Of a stretch of 64,000 nt of DNA, positions 12,785-25,792 are shown piece after piece. The stretch spans positions 29,414,011 to 29,478,010 of the forward strand of contig CM046297.1 of assembly GCA_025267735.1 (NCBI GenBank), given 5' to 3'. A program made the translations under genes and the position numbers. The stretch is from Mactra quadrangularis. Its lineage: Eukaryota; Mollusca; Bivalvia; Venerida; Mactridae. A model generated the notes under the pieces. That model had not been told where the DNA came from and did no database searches. It saw nothing but the letters and a program-made list of their open reading frames with translations. Position 1 is the stretch's first letter. Each line of letters starts with the position of its first letter.

Positions 12785-13036
12785 CCCGGGTCGATAGCAC
12801 AATTGGTAGCGCGCCAGGATTCAAAATCTCGTGTCCCGACGGGGGTACGGGTTCCATGAAAGTAAGACAATGCCAATTTTCCTCCATTGATTAGATAATA
12901 TGGAGAAGTTTCCGGCCTTGTGGAGTGGTAGGTGAGTACTGGTCATAGACAAAGGTTCAGGAAAGCTAGGTTAGGTGCGCTGGACGCCGTGAAATGACCT
13001 AAATTGTGTTGACACGGCGTTAAACCCAGTAAAAGA
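12785..13036 (+). mobile_element. SINE, class 2, private to copy B
   Basis: The head CCCGGGTCGATAGCACAATTGG and the body ending TTGACACGGCGTTAAACCCAG match the SINE at 28804. Part of the T-arm region after GGGTACGGGTTC is deleted. The equivalent places in A and C lack it. Target duplications were not clear because the flank differs from A by a further deletion. Confidence 0.85.
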
Positions 13037-13882
13037 TTGCTTACTTCAAGAATGAATAGATATCTCATTAGAAGTACACTGACTAATCGAAACGAGAAAA
13101 CTATCCAATAAATGACAAAATGTATAATTATATAATACAAATTACCATATTGTAGTGTTATATTGAAAGAGCAAGTAGGCAGTAATCGTGATCATTTCTA
13201 AATGATATATGTTAATTTCCTTGATTGTCTAACAATACTTGTATTCTGATAGTGAGATGATAATTTCATTTAGATAATTGAAAAAAAATTCAGCTTTACA
13301 AAGAAATCATAATTTCAATAAATTAATATAACCTACATGAAGGAACGAGTGGTTATCATGGCATGTGATAGATAATATATACTTCAGCATTGATTTTTCT
13401 TATAAAACTAAAGTGGGCTATTGGCGACCGGTACGGGTTTACAGTAATATTCTGATAAGATTTTTACACAAAAATGCTCACATTGAACAATAATTGGTTC
13501 ATATTGAATATTACTTATAACAGTCAATCTGTATAACAGTGTAGAATCTGGACTAAGATTTATAATAAGAAAAGTTCTCACGTTACATTAAGGAAACATT
13601 ATTACACTAGTATTAGATTAAGAGACATCATATTACTTCCTTCGATCAAACAGATAATTAAAATAATCAGTTGTAAATATACTTGCTTCTAAATATAGTG
13701 ACACAATTTGAGCATCTTTCAATCGTTATGACGGTCATGTTACTAATTATTTTTCCCTACCTTGTCTTTAGGCGATTATTATTTGTATTCACAAATCCAA
13801 ATGAACAAGCTTACATGCATGGTGTCATGTTTCAATTGTTTAAAGAAAGTTTGCTCGAAATTTAATTTTAAATAATACTTAC

Positions 13883-14156
13883 TCGACACAGAATAATTAA
13901 AAAAAACGGCGTACCCATACACATGTATATTTGAGAAATAAGTCTATTATAGCCGACGTATATGACTGCCATAAAACATATTAATGAATCGCCAAGCCAC
14001 CATGTCATAGTAGGTATGTACGACGTCATGTCCATGTCTGTTATGTAGTACGTTGGCGAGTGACACAATTTTAAATTCTAAAAGCATTTTGCCACTTTTT
14101 TCGAAGGACTTGTATAATCTTTTTAATATCCTATTTGTTAAAGTTCGGTTATTTTT
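13883..14156 (-). other. Splice-bounded candidate exon, copy B
   Basis: Counterpart of the copy A segment at 7508-7778: minus-strand acceptor-like CCGTATTTTTACAG and donor GTAAGTATT bound 274 bp. The frame corresponding to A keeps MTSYIPTMTWW and a hydrophobic stretch but is shifted near the donor by a 2-bp length difference. A second minus-strand frame is open for 75 codons here but is stopped in A. This argues that B, at least, is not under coding constraint. Confidence 0.25.
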
Positions 14157-14347
14157 CTGTAAAAATACGGACATGAAAAGAAACCGTATTACTTCAAAAT
14201 CAGCATTTGATCTAGTGGCTCACAGTAATTGGCCACAAACATTGTATAGAATTCCATGTTCAGCAATGGATAACAACTAAGTTCTTATTACCATTATCTC
14301 CGCCTGTGTCGTGGATTAACATCTAAATATTTCATAGGTTATAGTTT

Positions 14348-14519
14348 ACTTGGCTTAACGCCGTGTTAACACAATTGAAATTATTTAACAGCGGTCAGCG
14401 AACCCAACCTAACTTTTCTGACACTTTTCTTTAAACGGTAACAACCTACGCTTTAACAAGGCTGGCAACTTCTCCCTTTACCTTATAAATGGAGTATATA
14501 TGACATTTTTGTAAATTCC
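14348..14519 (-). mobile_element. SINE body fragment (class 2), copy B
   Basis: Same headless, minus-oriented SINE fragment as at 7990-8160, in the matching position of copy B. Confidence 0.7.
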
Positions 14520-14573
14520 AACATAATATGGTTATGCATAATCTTAGAGTAAAGTATAAATTTAATATTGGGT

Positions 14574-14626
14574 TTTTTATTTATTTTTTATTATTTTTAT
14601 TATTTTATTATTTTATTATTTTTATT
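14574..14626. repeat. TTTTATTATT-type low-complexity tract
   Basis: A run of T/A motifs (TTTTATTATT variants) located in copy B where A has only a short AT tract. It is likely a local microsatellite expansion. Confidence 0.85.
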
Positions 14627-15445
14627 CATACAAATTTCTTTCAATATTAATCGTATGTTGATTACACTATTTGTACTTAAATGTAGTTCCAATGACGCTT
14701 TAAGACAACATTGAATAGTCCACTAATGATGCAAACATGTAATTTTGAAACCCAAATGTACAAATTGTTGAACTGGATCTATTGAATTCATCTCAACATT
14801 TGATGCGTCATTCCACAACGCAATGGAGATGTAAAGCATTTACAAGTATTTAGATAATAAGAAAATATAGACATAGATATATAATTACTTTATTTACAAA
14901 ATCATAATTGTCGTAAATTGTAAAATGCCTTCGCGGATATCCAGCAAAGAATATATTACTAGATCCCGATCCAGTGGACTTGGATTCGATGGATACCCTG
15001 GTGTAAATACTAACTCAAAAAAGTTCGAAGTCAGACATGTTAGGAAAATCTTCATCTAATCAGTATCATGACGCGAAACTTAAGTAATCCCAAATAATTA
15101 ACCATGTGATAGAAATTCACGCTGCATTCTGACATGAAACTGTAAGATTAAACATTAAGAGAATTGAACGACAGACACAAATGAAGAATTATTGAGAACT
15201 AATACAAACGTATGTTACCAACACTATAATGTACTTAGATACAAATGTCATGTGTGAGGCAGGTGCTGCTATATTGTATGCTGCAGTTAAAATGTTATAA
15301 AACAATCATAAGTTATCTTTTGTAATTACATTTACAAACTGACAGTTTATGAAAATCAATATATACTATTGAAAGGAGTGCTGGAGTATCATAAGAATTA
15401 AGACTTTTTTCACATGTATATACTTATACTGATATAGTGCAAACC

Positions 15446-15646
15446 GCCCAATTAGCTAAGTTGGTAGCACACACAAGTCAATGGATTCGAGAGGCTGTTG
15501 GATAGTTCCCCTTTTGTAGAGTTTGGTTATGAAATAAATTGTTCGACCATGCTCCCTCATACCACAGATTTTTAATACTGGGCAGTTGTTAGTCACTGCT
15601 TGCTAACAGATAAATCCAGATATTGAGCCTTTCCAGGAACGGTGGT
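15446..15646 (+). mobile_element. Diverged tRNA-Lys-type SINE, copy B
   Basis: Head GCCCAATTAGCTAAGTTGG followed by a decayed body with TTTGGTTATGAAATAAATT and TGAGCCTTTCCAGGAAC. Equivalent to the SINEs at 9218 and 25570. Confidence 0.75.
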
Positions 15647-16950
15647 TAGTTTGCAGTATATGATACAGTCTTCTGACACCTGATTTTAAAATGTTTTTTT
15701 TCTTTGTAACGTCATTATAATTTTCCAGCGGCATTTCGTTATTGGAAAAGTTGTTTTTTAACAGAAAAATACCGTGGTTTGATTGTATGCTTGATACATA
15801 TAATCTATGAAGAAAACTTATTTATTTAACTACATTGCATTTACAACATGAATTCTTAGTCGGTTGCACAATCAACTTAATTCTAAAATAGCATAATATT
15901 TAGTAAACTCGAGAGAAAGGAAGTGATCAAAAGAGTAGATACAATTGCACATTGTCAATGTCACATGACATTTTGTAATCAGTGAAGAACATAATTTAAT
16001 AATTTACGTCCTCAAGGTATGTTTTTTTTGTTAAACATTTATCATCTCCACAAAATATAGCAACGCCATTTACATCGTCTAACAGTCTTTTAGCGATGAT
16101 AAGTCTACCGAAGTAAATAAAACCCAACCTAATGTACTTGATGTCTATCGTTTATGATAAAACGAGACATTGTAAAAATAGAATATCGTTTATATTTTCT
16201 CACAAACGACCTGCATTAGCACACAAACACACTTTATAATAATGTTTACATAAATAGTAGTGGTAACAGCACAGACAATTTATTACAGTATCGTAATATT
16301 TGTATCTAGTTACAAGCAAATGAATATAGACAACGTAACAATCACGCAATACACAGCACCAAACACTTGCAACACTATTATGTCATCACTCACGTGCACA
16401 CAACCACCCATCCATACACTCACAAACTTCTATCAACGTCTCACACTGACAAAATAATAAGAATATATGGTCATAAATGAAAAACATATTACTGTTCTTA
16501 AAGTATCTTAAAAATGGACATTTTTGTAATTATTTTACTTTTGATAGATCTAGATCTATACACTAGACAAGAATAATGTGCAGTTAACTAACTTTACAAA
16601 CAAGTAAATATCATGTAGATATAATAACCTGTGAGAATAAAAATTGACTAATCATACGGAAAATCATGTTTTAAATTGAATTATAATCTAATGTAATAAC
16701 CATTGATGTAGACTGTAGATTGTTTATCTGTACAAATATGTCAAAGTGATTAATGTTTTACTTGTTTCATGTCTTATAAAGACATTTAAATACTTTTATA
16801 AGACTGCGTTATATCCACGAATGATGTTTTATAAAATTTAATATAAAACAAATGACTGAAAGTCTCGATACCTCTAATCTGTTATGTAGCGCATTGTGAT
16901 ATAGCCAGTTTTTGTATAGATGTTTAATTCTATACTTTTAATAGTAGATT

Positions 16951-18464
16951 TATCATTTTTGAGCGATATTTAACCAGGTTATATATATGCAAAGAGAATC
17001 AGAAGTCTAAACATGCTCAAAGCAGATATATATAGAATTCATCAAGCATGATTATGTTATATTTCATTTCAAGCACCATCAATATAACAATGTCCTCTCA
17101 AATAACCATTATAACGGAACACCTGTCAAAATCAAATGTTTATACAAAACAATAGACGTCTCTAAGGCGAAACTGTTCTGTCAGTCAAGTATATTCTACA
17201 GAGTAACGATATTTATGAAATTCAACTTTTATTTACAATAGTCATATAAGATGAGGCCCTGCGATACCGGAATTTTGTTAAGCGTCCGCGTGCTCGTAGG
17301 CTTTAGAGTCCTTAATTCAAAATTAAATGTTGGTGAAATTTTCTTAAATAATTATGTTGATCCAGGATTCGATAACTGAATTTTTCTCAGGAAACACTGA
17401 TAGTTCTTTGTTTCTGTGTATTTGATAAATGAAAATGTACATTTGTACGTTGAGTATATTTTTTTAATGAATTACTTCAATCTCACATTAATGTCATAAG
17501 CATTCATTTCTACCAATTACTTATTTGTGTGAATAATGATCAGAATGGACATGTGTTTTCCTTTTCGGTTTGTGTGGTTGTTTTTAATTGTTACCTATAT
17601 AGGTTTGTCAAACTTGTGTTGACGCTTAACGAAAGTCCAATTTGGCATGGCCTAACGTAGGACGGCAGTTTTTAATGAAAAATAAGACTCAGTTTTTACT
17701 CTGAATTGAAAATTCGTACAATCGTGATTGTATGGGCGAATTTATAGACTCAGATATAAGTATGCTTTAATAAAAGCCACTGTAATTGTAGTTGTAACAA
17801 TTTCATGTTACGTCTTGGCACAGGCATCCGTCTAATGTAATCTAGATGGAACTTTGTCAAACTTTAATAATTTTTTACAAAATGCATTTCTAATAATCCC
17901 TTTAAATTTTATCGTGCTAATAGTCATTAACCATTACATGTATACTATTTCTCACCATTAATTGATTATCTGATACATTTGTCCATAGTTTGGAAAGTAC
18001 GATAGAAGTTCGTCGAATTCACTCATGAAGTGAGTTAAAAAATAATAAAAAATCGTGTCGATAATCGAAAAATTTATTAATTGGTCTTCAACGAAATGAA
18101 AAGACAAAATAAACGAGCTAAACATACACTCAAAGTATAACACGCTTTCAATTAAACTTATTCCGTAATACAGAAACCTTGCAAACTATTTCTATCTGAT
18201 TCTTTAAATATTAAAATATATTTAGACCTACATATACAACCAGAACATTTCCATCAAATTACCTTACTAGTTTGCTAATACTTATGCTAATTGTTCACCC
18301 AATGAAAATATTCTTAACTTCTAAACTGTCACGAGAAGTGACCCTATGGGTATTATGTAAACGCATTATTCCGTTGATAAAATGAATGATGTTTTATTAT
18401 TTCACATATCTATCACAATATTGCTTATACCATCATCATGCAAACCGGATAACCCGTTAAATCA
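16951..18464. other. Spacer between copies B and C
   Basis: About 1.5 kb not matched to the other two copies. Mostly AT-rich; a slightly more mixed patch occurs near 17250-17310. I see no reading frame, splice-bounded exon or recognisable repeat in it. Confidence 0.5.
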
Positions 18465-19323
18465 AGATAAAAATTTATGAATATCTCAAGTTCAACACAA
18501 GTTCATTAATACAGCTTGGATTTAAAAGATAAAAATGTCAATGTTGTATGATTATTATAAATGAATGGCTTTCTAAAATAGAATAAATGATATGATACAT
18601 TGTAGAATTAAGATAATACAATCTATAAATCGGTATACAGTAATGATATGTTAATTAATTACATTTATCAATGACCGTTGGTCAGTTAACATAATTATGT
18701 CAACATAATTATCAACTATACCATAATGGGCATTGGTATTAACCACGCTAAAACCTTAAGTGCTTGGTCACAGAGTTGAAAACAAATCTGCAATTTGTTT
18801 ATTTGACTGAGCTTCGGAGTCAATACAAAGATCACTTGTCACTAACGACCCACCGGTCATTAAAATAAATGGTATGTTATGGTCTTTTATGGTGTAACAC
18901 TAAGTAGGAAATTAAAAACATATCACAAAGTATTGCAATACGCATTACCTCTTGAATAGATATACAGAGCAAATATCAATGCACAAGCATGGTCTTAATT
19001 GGATCAAATGTACACACATATATGTACTTTCAAATAATCTCTTATACAAATGTTTTTATATATGATTGAATGATTTTGTAACATGAACTAAATGTTAGAA
19101 AATGCAAGCAATGTGCATGTATTTGTAGCGGACTTCAAGAACAATAATTCTTTCATTTCACATTTTGCCATCATCATATTTGAACATTGATTCAAACGCT
19201 TAAATTTCAGATTCTGATAAAAACATTTCGTATGGTACATAACTGCACAACCGGTTCATAGAAAGGACAGGTTAAAATCCGCCAGAATACGTATTGCAAT
19301 ATGATCAAGTATATCGGTTAAAT

Positions 19324-20540
19324 CACAGGGAATTGTCAAGTTACCTCCCTTTGATTTTTCAAACAAACCTTTTATATACATATATACAAGGGGTACAACT
19401 GCCTTTACTAGACCATTTCATCTAGATTTATTATTTTGTGACTCACAAAAAATACTGATACCCTGGTAGCACTTTAACCGCACGATTTAATCGATTACAC
19501 ATAAGTCTTCGAGCTATGAATGTTTAATGTTTCAAAGCGCAGACCATTAATACGATTAAATTATCAAAAGCATAAAAAACAGCTCAAAAATCTCAACTCG
19601 GACAAGTTTGTGTACAGTTGAACAGAATGAAAATTGACAAAATTTCAATGTTACGTCGGTTTCAGCATGATTTAATCCGTGTTAGATTGTGTTTCTCGCT
19701 TCATTAGGTATAAAAATACAAAACATCGCGCCAATTTTAACCTGTCATGAAACAAAACGAATATATGTACACTTTTTATCTGATTTAACCTTAAAAAATC
19801 ATTCTCACAACCATTTTCACTAATACGTCACAAGCATAACAATCTAATTAGTTAAACAATTTCTGATTCGACGAACCGTACGGGGTTTTTCCTACTTTCA
19901 AACGGGACAACCAAAATACTGCGAAAAAGTCGAAATCTTCCAAATTTGAAACGGTGAATTAGTCGGAAGTCTTGGCGATTTTCGTTTGCAAAATTAACCA
20001 ATCAAAAAGTTTCTTACAAGTTTCTTGAATAAATTAGGGATACCGGCTACAACATTGATTATCGAATAGAATTTGTTAACTTCGCTTTTTATGGCTCGCA
20101 AGTGTTTCTGTCAAGGTGAAGAGTTATATTTATTACATTTTTATTCAATATTATTGTTTTTCTGAAATATTTTCTTTGATTGGGGTAAATATGTTATTTT
20201 GAAATATGAAAATGAAACGATTTTCCTCGAGATTTGTCGATTTCATCTGTGCACAAACTTGTCCGAGTTGAGACTTTTGTGCTGTTTTTTATGTTATTGA
20301 TAATTTAATCGTATTAATGGTTTGCCCTATGAAACATTAAATATTCACAGCTTGAAGAGTTATGTTTAATCGATTTAATCGTTTCGTTAAAGTGCCGCCA
20401 GGGTATCAGTACTTTTTGTGAGTCACAAAATAATAAATTTAGATCAAGTGGTTAAGTAAATGCAGTTGTACCCCTTGTATATAAGTATATAAAAGGTATG
20501 TTTGAAAAATCAAATAGAGGTAACTTGACAATTCCCTGTG
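19324..20540. mobile_element. Non-autonomous DNA transposon, ~295-bp TIRs, 8-bp TSD
   Basis: A 1217-bp element starting CACAGGGAATTGTCAAGTTA and ending with its inverse. The inverted repeats extend over about 295 bp (19324-19620 and 20243-20540), with several mismatches. It is flanked by GGTTAAAT at 19316-19323 and 20541-20548, and copy A has the uninterrupted site with a single GGTTAAAT at 3555-3562. An 8-bp duplication fits hAT or P superfamily elements; the CAGGG near the tip is hAT-like, but the terminal two bases differ from the usual hAT end. The interior has no transposase frame, so it would depend on an element elsewhere. Confidence 0.92.
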
Positions 20541-22344
20541 GGTTAAATGTAAAACCATTAATGGTAATGTACACTGTTAGCTAAGCGAGCAAGAGTAATC
20601 GAACTTTGTGAGAGCTGCTCTCACGGTCACGTTTACTTTGTCTTTTCGAACTGTTATTTGGATTATCTTTAACGCCACCATAAGCCATTTTACAGACTAC
20701 CTCCTAGATCCGTCAGCTCATGAAAAATTATAATAGCGTCTAACATACGCCCAATAATATCAATAGATTAATATATCATTAACAATTATAAAAGCACTCA
20801 AAGTGTTCGTCTATTTGTCTTTTCTATTGATTTATACTATCCAGAAATGATCAATTTTCCTCTCCAGAAGGATTTACGGAACTTAAAACTGGGCTAATCT
20901 CTAAAGAATACAGTTTGATACATTATCCAACTAAAATGAATTATTCTAACAATGCGGCTTAGTCAAGTCAATATAAGATCATTACTTAAAATTTCTGGAT
21001 CAATTCTACTTTGCCAGTTAATTTCTTCATGTTTTCAAAGTAGTTATCCGTGTGTATTGGTGGAAACTCATTTATTAAACACGTTCTATCGCTATATAAG
21101 TTGTAACAATGTTTGTAATACATTCCTTTTTTATATAAATAATTATAAGAACGACTTCAGGGTGAACAGTCCTCTCCATAAGTAAATGAAACGGTGTTTT
21201 TTTCAAAATCTTACTGCAGCCGAAAAATGAAATTTTAATAGTTCATTAAATATATTTCATGTATCCCTCCAAAAATAACATCCTTAGTCTCTGATTTAGA
21301 GCTAACGATAGAGACTCATAAGATAATTTTGATTTTAGGGTAAAGATGAAAAAAGTCATCAAAAACAGAATGAATCGACAAGTGTTAGTGACAATTTTTA
21401 AAATTTTAGAATGTTTAAATGCGTAGAACTTCCTTAGGATAGAATGCTTGGTTGTGTTTAAATTGTCTTTTTTGGAACGTTTTTTTTTTATCGAATTACA
21501 TCTTAAATCTAATTATTATATTATATTATCCCACCTGCTTATGATTTTTATCTAATATTTTCATGTATGCAAGTAAAGTATTCTATGATAATTTATAAAA
21601 CCAACACTACCATAGAACGTTCTCAAAGACACCTAGACACCTAGATATAAAATAATTCTGTACAAAACATTTGTATTCACAATTTCGTGTAAAACGTCGA
21701 TTTATAAAGTGGTGTAATGACAAGGTATACAAACTGTCTAACTCCAAATATTCTACTGTCCTCGTTAAATCATCTGTTTCTTTACAAACAACGCCCACTT
21801 CTTTCACATTTTATCATCGTAATAAAATCGTAACATTCTCATCTACCTTACACTAAAGAACACATTTCATCAAATAAAGATTGATCTGCTTCCCCCCACC
21901 ATCCCCTGACTTTGTATGAAGCAGACTAAGAAGTTTGGGAAAAAAATAACCATTATGGTGAGTTATTGTAATAATATCCGTCCCATTTTTGTTTTACTCT
22001 GCCAGTTTGATGACAGACCGTGAATCCCTAGACATTGATAAAATATCAGAGAAAATTATCGTCTTAAAATATTATATAAAAAACAATGCTTTGGAAATAA
22101 TAACAGAGACAGTGTCATTTCTATAAAGTTAGTGTCAATATCTTTATGACTGTCGCATATAGGATTACATCCTATAATTAATGTATATCGTGAACCGTGT
22201 TGCAAGCGTTATTCCACATATGAACACTAAAACGATATTAACCATTCGACATTTACTTATCAGAGGAAAACTTCTCCAAATCTCCCGCACGACAAATTGA
22301 ATCCACCGGTGAATCAGTCAATGTGGAGAAAATAATTTAAAAAG

Positions 22345-22499
22345 TTTGTTTGTTTGTTTGTGGGGTTTAACGCCGTAGCAATACGTTATATAAGTTATAT
22401 CACGGCGGTCAGTCAACCTACTTACTCCTTCTGAATCTCTGGATTTAGCTGTTAACCAACTACTAAGCGCATACTTTCGTCAGTGACTGACAACTGCCC
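22345..22499 (-). mobile_element. Headless tRNA-Lys-class SINE, private to copy C
   Basis: On the minus strand this reads as the body and 3' end of the SINE class seen at 45020 and 48033, ending in GGCGTTAAACCCCACAAAC repeats. It is flanked by near-identical TAATTTAAAAAG (22333-22344) and TAATTTGAAAAG (22500-22511). A and B lack it at the matching site, so it is a 5'-truncated insertion after the triplication. Confidence 0.85.
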
Positions 22500-23555
22500 T
22501 AATTTGAAAAGAAAAATCAGGGTAAACAATTAAAACCAACAGGATAACATTTGACATTTTAGGACAAAGGTTTTTATGCACTATATGAATATATTCTCCT
22601 TTTTGGCGGCTGCAAGAAATTTGACGAAAAACAAGCTTTAGTTAACAAACTGAATGTCACGTGACAAAAGATTAGCTCTTTAACTTTTAATATTGTTAGA
22701 ATGAATTGTATATATATAACTTTTTTCAAGAATGAATTGATATCTCTAATCAACACTGACTAATGAAAATGAGAAAATATCCACTGAATGGCAAAATGTA
22801 TATGTAATACAAATTACCATATTGTAGTGTTATATTAAAAGGGCAAGTAGGCAGTAATCGGGATCATTTTAAATTATGAAGGTTGATTTCCTTGATTTTC
22901 AAACATTAGCTTATTCTGAAAATGAGATGATGATTTTTATTTAGATAATTGAAAAACACTTTAGCTTTACAAAGAAATCATCCTTTCAATAATTTAATAT
23001 AACCTTCATGAAGGAACAAGTGGCTAGAATGGCATGTGATAGATAAAATATATTTTAGCATTGATTTTTCTTTTGAAACTAAGGTGGGCTATTGACGACA
23101 ATAATTCTGATAAGAATTTTGTACAGAAATGCTCACACTGAACAATAATTGGTTCATATTGAATATTACTTATAAAAGTCAATCTATATAACATTGTACA
23201 ACCTAGATAAAGATTTATAATAAGAAAAGTTCTCACGTTACATTAACGAAACATTAAATTACACTTGTATTAGATTTAGAGACATCATGTTACTTTCTTC
23301 AATCAGACAGATAATTAAAAAAATCGGATTTAAATGTACTTGCTACTAAATATAGTAACAGAATCTGAGCATTTTTCAATCGTTATGACAGTCATGTTAC
23401 TAATGGTTTTCCCCTACCTTGTCTTTAGTCAATTATTATTCGTATTCACAATTCTAAATGAACAAGCGTACAAACATGGCGTCAAGAATTTGTTAATGTT
23501 TGATTTTATTAATTGAATCAACTTTTTATCGAATTTTTTTTTGAATAATACTTAC

Positions 23556-23873
23556 TCGACGCTAATTGGTTTTACTAAACTGCGTACCCATACGTCGGGG
23601 TTTCCTTCATTAATAAGTCAGTTATGATATTTTTCTGCCAACGTATATGACTGCCATACATATGAATGCGCCGCCATGACACCACGCCATCGTACCTATG
23701 TATGACGTCATAAACATATATCTAACGTTGTTTGTTGGAAAAAGAGTTTTACGTGTACTTATTTGTAGAATATTTTAAAGAGTATTTCGTCGCTTCTTTC
23801 AAAAATCTCGTATTATCATTTGGTTCAAAATATTTAATTTGTAAAATTGAAAGACGATATTTCGTTTCGTCTT
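23556..23873 (-). other. Splice-bounded candidate exon, copy C
   Basis: Counterpart of 7508-7778 and 13883-14156. The minus-strand acceptor-like CCGGTATTTTTGCAG and the donor GTAAGTATT are both kept, but the enclosed 318 bp has diverged more, with an in-frame stop after a conserved MTSYIGTMAW-like start and extra sequence on the 5' side. It is best seen as a decayed copy if the family was coding. Confidence 0.2.
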
Positions 23874-24357
23874 CTGCAAAAATACCGGACATAAAAAGAC
23901 GAACGTATAACTTCAAAATCAGCATGTGGTCTTGTACAGTAAACCTACGATATATTTTCGCAAAACTTGTATGTATTACCAGGTTTAAGATTAATTACTG
24001 GTTTATTTAATAATTTTAAGATATTCTTATCTAACACGTATTTTTTCTCTTATTCACGCTGTTGTATACATACATAAACATCCTATGCCCTATGGATGTA
24101 AATCTCGTATACATGTGTTAATTCAAATAATACACCCACTTCAGTTCGAGTATTCAGAGTATGCCTTAAACTAGGAAATGGAAAAAAGTTATACAGGAGA
24201 TATTTTTCGTAAGACACAATGTTATTTTTTTGTGAAATATGTTTATGCGATTGTATTGCCTATAAGACGAATTAAATCTAAGCCTAGCTGAAAGATTATT
24301 ACCATCATGTCTGTTTGTGTCGTGTATTAACATCAAAAAGTTCCACCAAATATTCTT

Positions 24358-24520
24358 TACTAGGTTTTACGTCGTGTCAACATAATTTTTGGTTTTGAAC
24401 TGTAGCTTGCGCACCTTACCTTACTTTCCTGATCCTTTTCAACAACCAGTTTTCGTCTTCCTTTTTACAAGGCCGGCAACTTCTTCATATAACTTATTAG
24501 TGAATGAGACATAATTGCCA
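24358..24520 (-). mobile_element. SINE body fragment (class 2), copy C
   Basis: Same headless minus-oriented fragment as at 7990 and 14348, more diverged (TTTACGTCGTGTCAAC in place of TTAACGCCGTGTTAAC). Confidence 0.6.
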
Positions 24521-25569
24521 AGTCCCAGAGCATATGGTTATACATATTCGTATAGTAAAATATAAATTCAATAATAAGATTTTACATCACTTTTTTATTT
24601 CATACACATTTCTTTCAATACAGATCTTTAGACAACATTGAATAGTCCACTAATGATGCAAACATGCGCGTACAATTTTAAACCAAATGACCAAATTATT
24701 GAACTGGATTTGTTCAATTTAATTCCACATGTACGGCATCATTTCGCAATGCAATGGCGATTTAAAGCATTTTTAGATATTGACATAACACACATATATA
24801 AAAACTCTATAACAATTATTTTAATATTTCATTTACAAAATCATAATTGTCGCCAAAAGTAAAACGCTTTTTCTTCCAGTGTTTCCCAAACATCCAGTAA
24901 AGAAAACTACAACTAGATCCAGATCCGGTGTAATTGGATCCGATAGATACTTTGCTGTAAACACTCAATGAAATACAATTCGGAGTTGACTTGTTAGATC
25001 AGTTTGACAATCATCGTTACGCTACTGAGTCATATTAGTAATGATTCATCATTTCGTTTTGGTAATAAAAAGAAGTTAAAAATAAACAACTGTGTTGTAT
25101 TTAATTAATGTGGATGTAGTGAAAATACAGCGTTGTTAACAAGTATCACCAGACCAAGTGAATTCTTCATCTAGTAATTACCTTGCCGCTAACTTAAACA
25201 ACGCCAAATAATTAACCTTATGATAGAAAGTCACACTGCATTCTAACATGAAACTGTAAGATGAAACATTAAGAGACGTGAAAAAGACACGGGTGAATGA
25301 TTTTAGAGAATGATACAAACTTATGATACTAACACTATATTGTACTTAGAAACAAATGTCATATGTGTGAGGCAGGTGCTGTTATATTGTATGGTGTTGT
25401 AAAAATGTTATAAAGCAGTCATAAGTTATATTGTAGTTACATTAACAAACTGACAGTTTATGGAAATCAATAGACAATATTAAAAGGAGTGATGACGTGT
25501 CATATGTATTACATACATGTATATTTACATGTACCGGTATACGTATACGTATACTAATATATGAAATCC

Positions 25570-25792
25570 GCCTGACTAGCTTAGTTGGTAGCCCTCAAGT
25601 CTACTGGTCGTGGGTTCGATCTCCGAGTTGAGCGTACTTTAGTGGAGTTTAGTCATGAAATCATTTCTACGGCCACTATTCCTTCTAACACTAGTTCTAA
25701 ATGCTGGGCAGTTGTTATACACTGACGGAAGTATGCACCTAGTAATTGGTTATCAGTTAAATCCAGAGATGTTGCCTTTCCAGGAGCAATGG
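25570..25792 (+). mobile_element. Diverged tRNA-Lys-type SINE, copy C
   Basis: Head GCCTGACTAGCTTAGTTGG, a recognisable B-box GTGGGTTCGATC, then the SINE body through TTGCCTTTCCAGGAGC. It is the best preserved of the three ancestral SINE copies (others at 9218 and 15446). Confidence 0.85.

Larger units (their letters stand above)
10380..16950. repeat. Segmental duplication copy B
   Basis: Second direct copy. Its start (10380-10800) matches A 2650-3060, and from about 11080 it runs collinear with A 4180 onward and C 20570 onward, to about 16950. It lacks the Helentron-like insert and the LINE fragment of A and the inverted-repeat transposon of C, but has its own SINE at 12785. No host coding gene is convincing in it. 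Confidence 0.85.

Noticed and set aside
12670..12894. Overlapping ORFs on both strands
   Set aside because: They run through the tRNA-like head of a SINE; the peptide is a by-product of the repeat. The same applies to 28689-28934.
23732..24010. 92-codon plus-strand ORF
   Set aside because: Y/F/K-rich, specific to copy C, and overlaps the more consistent minus-strand splice-bounded segment.
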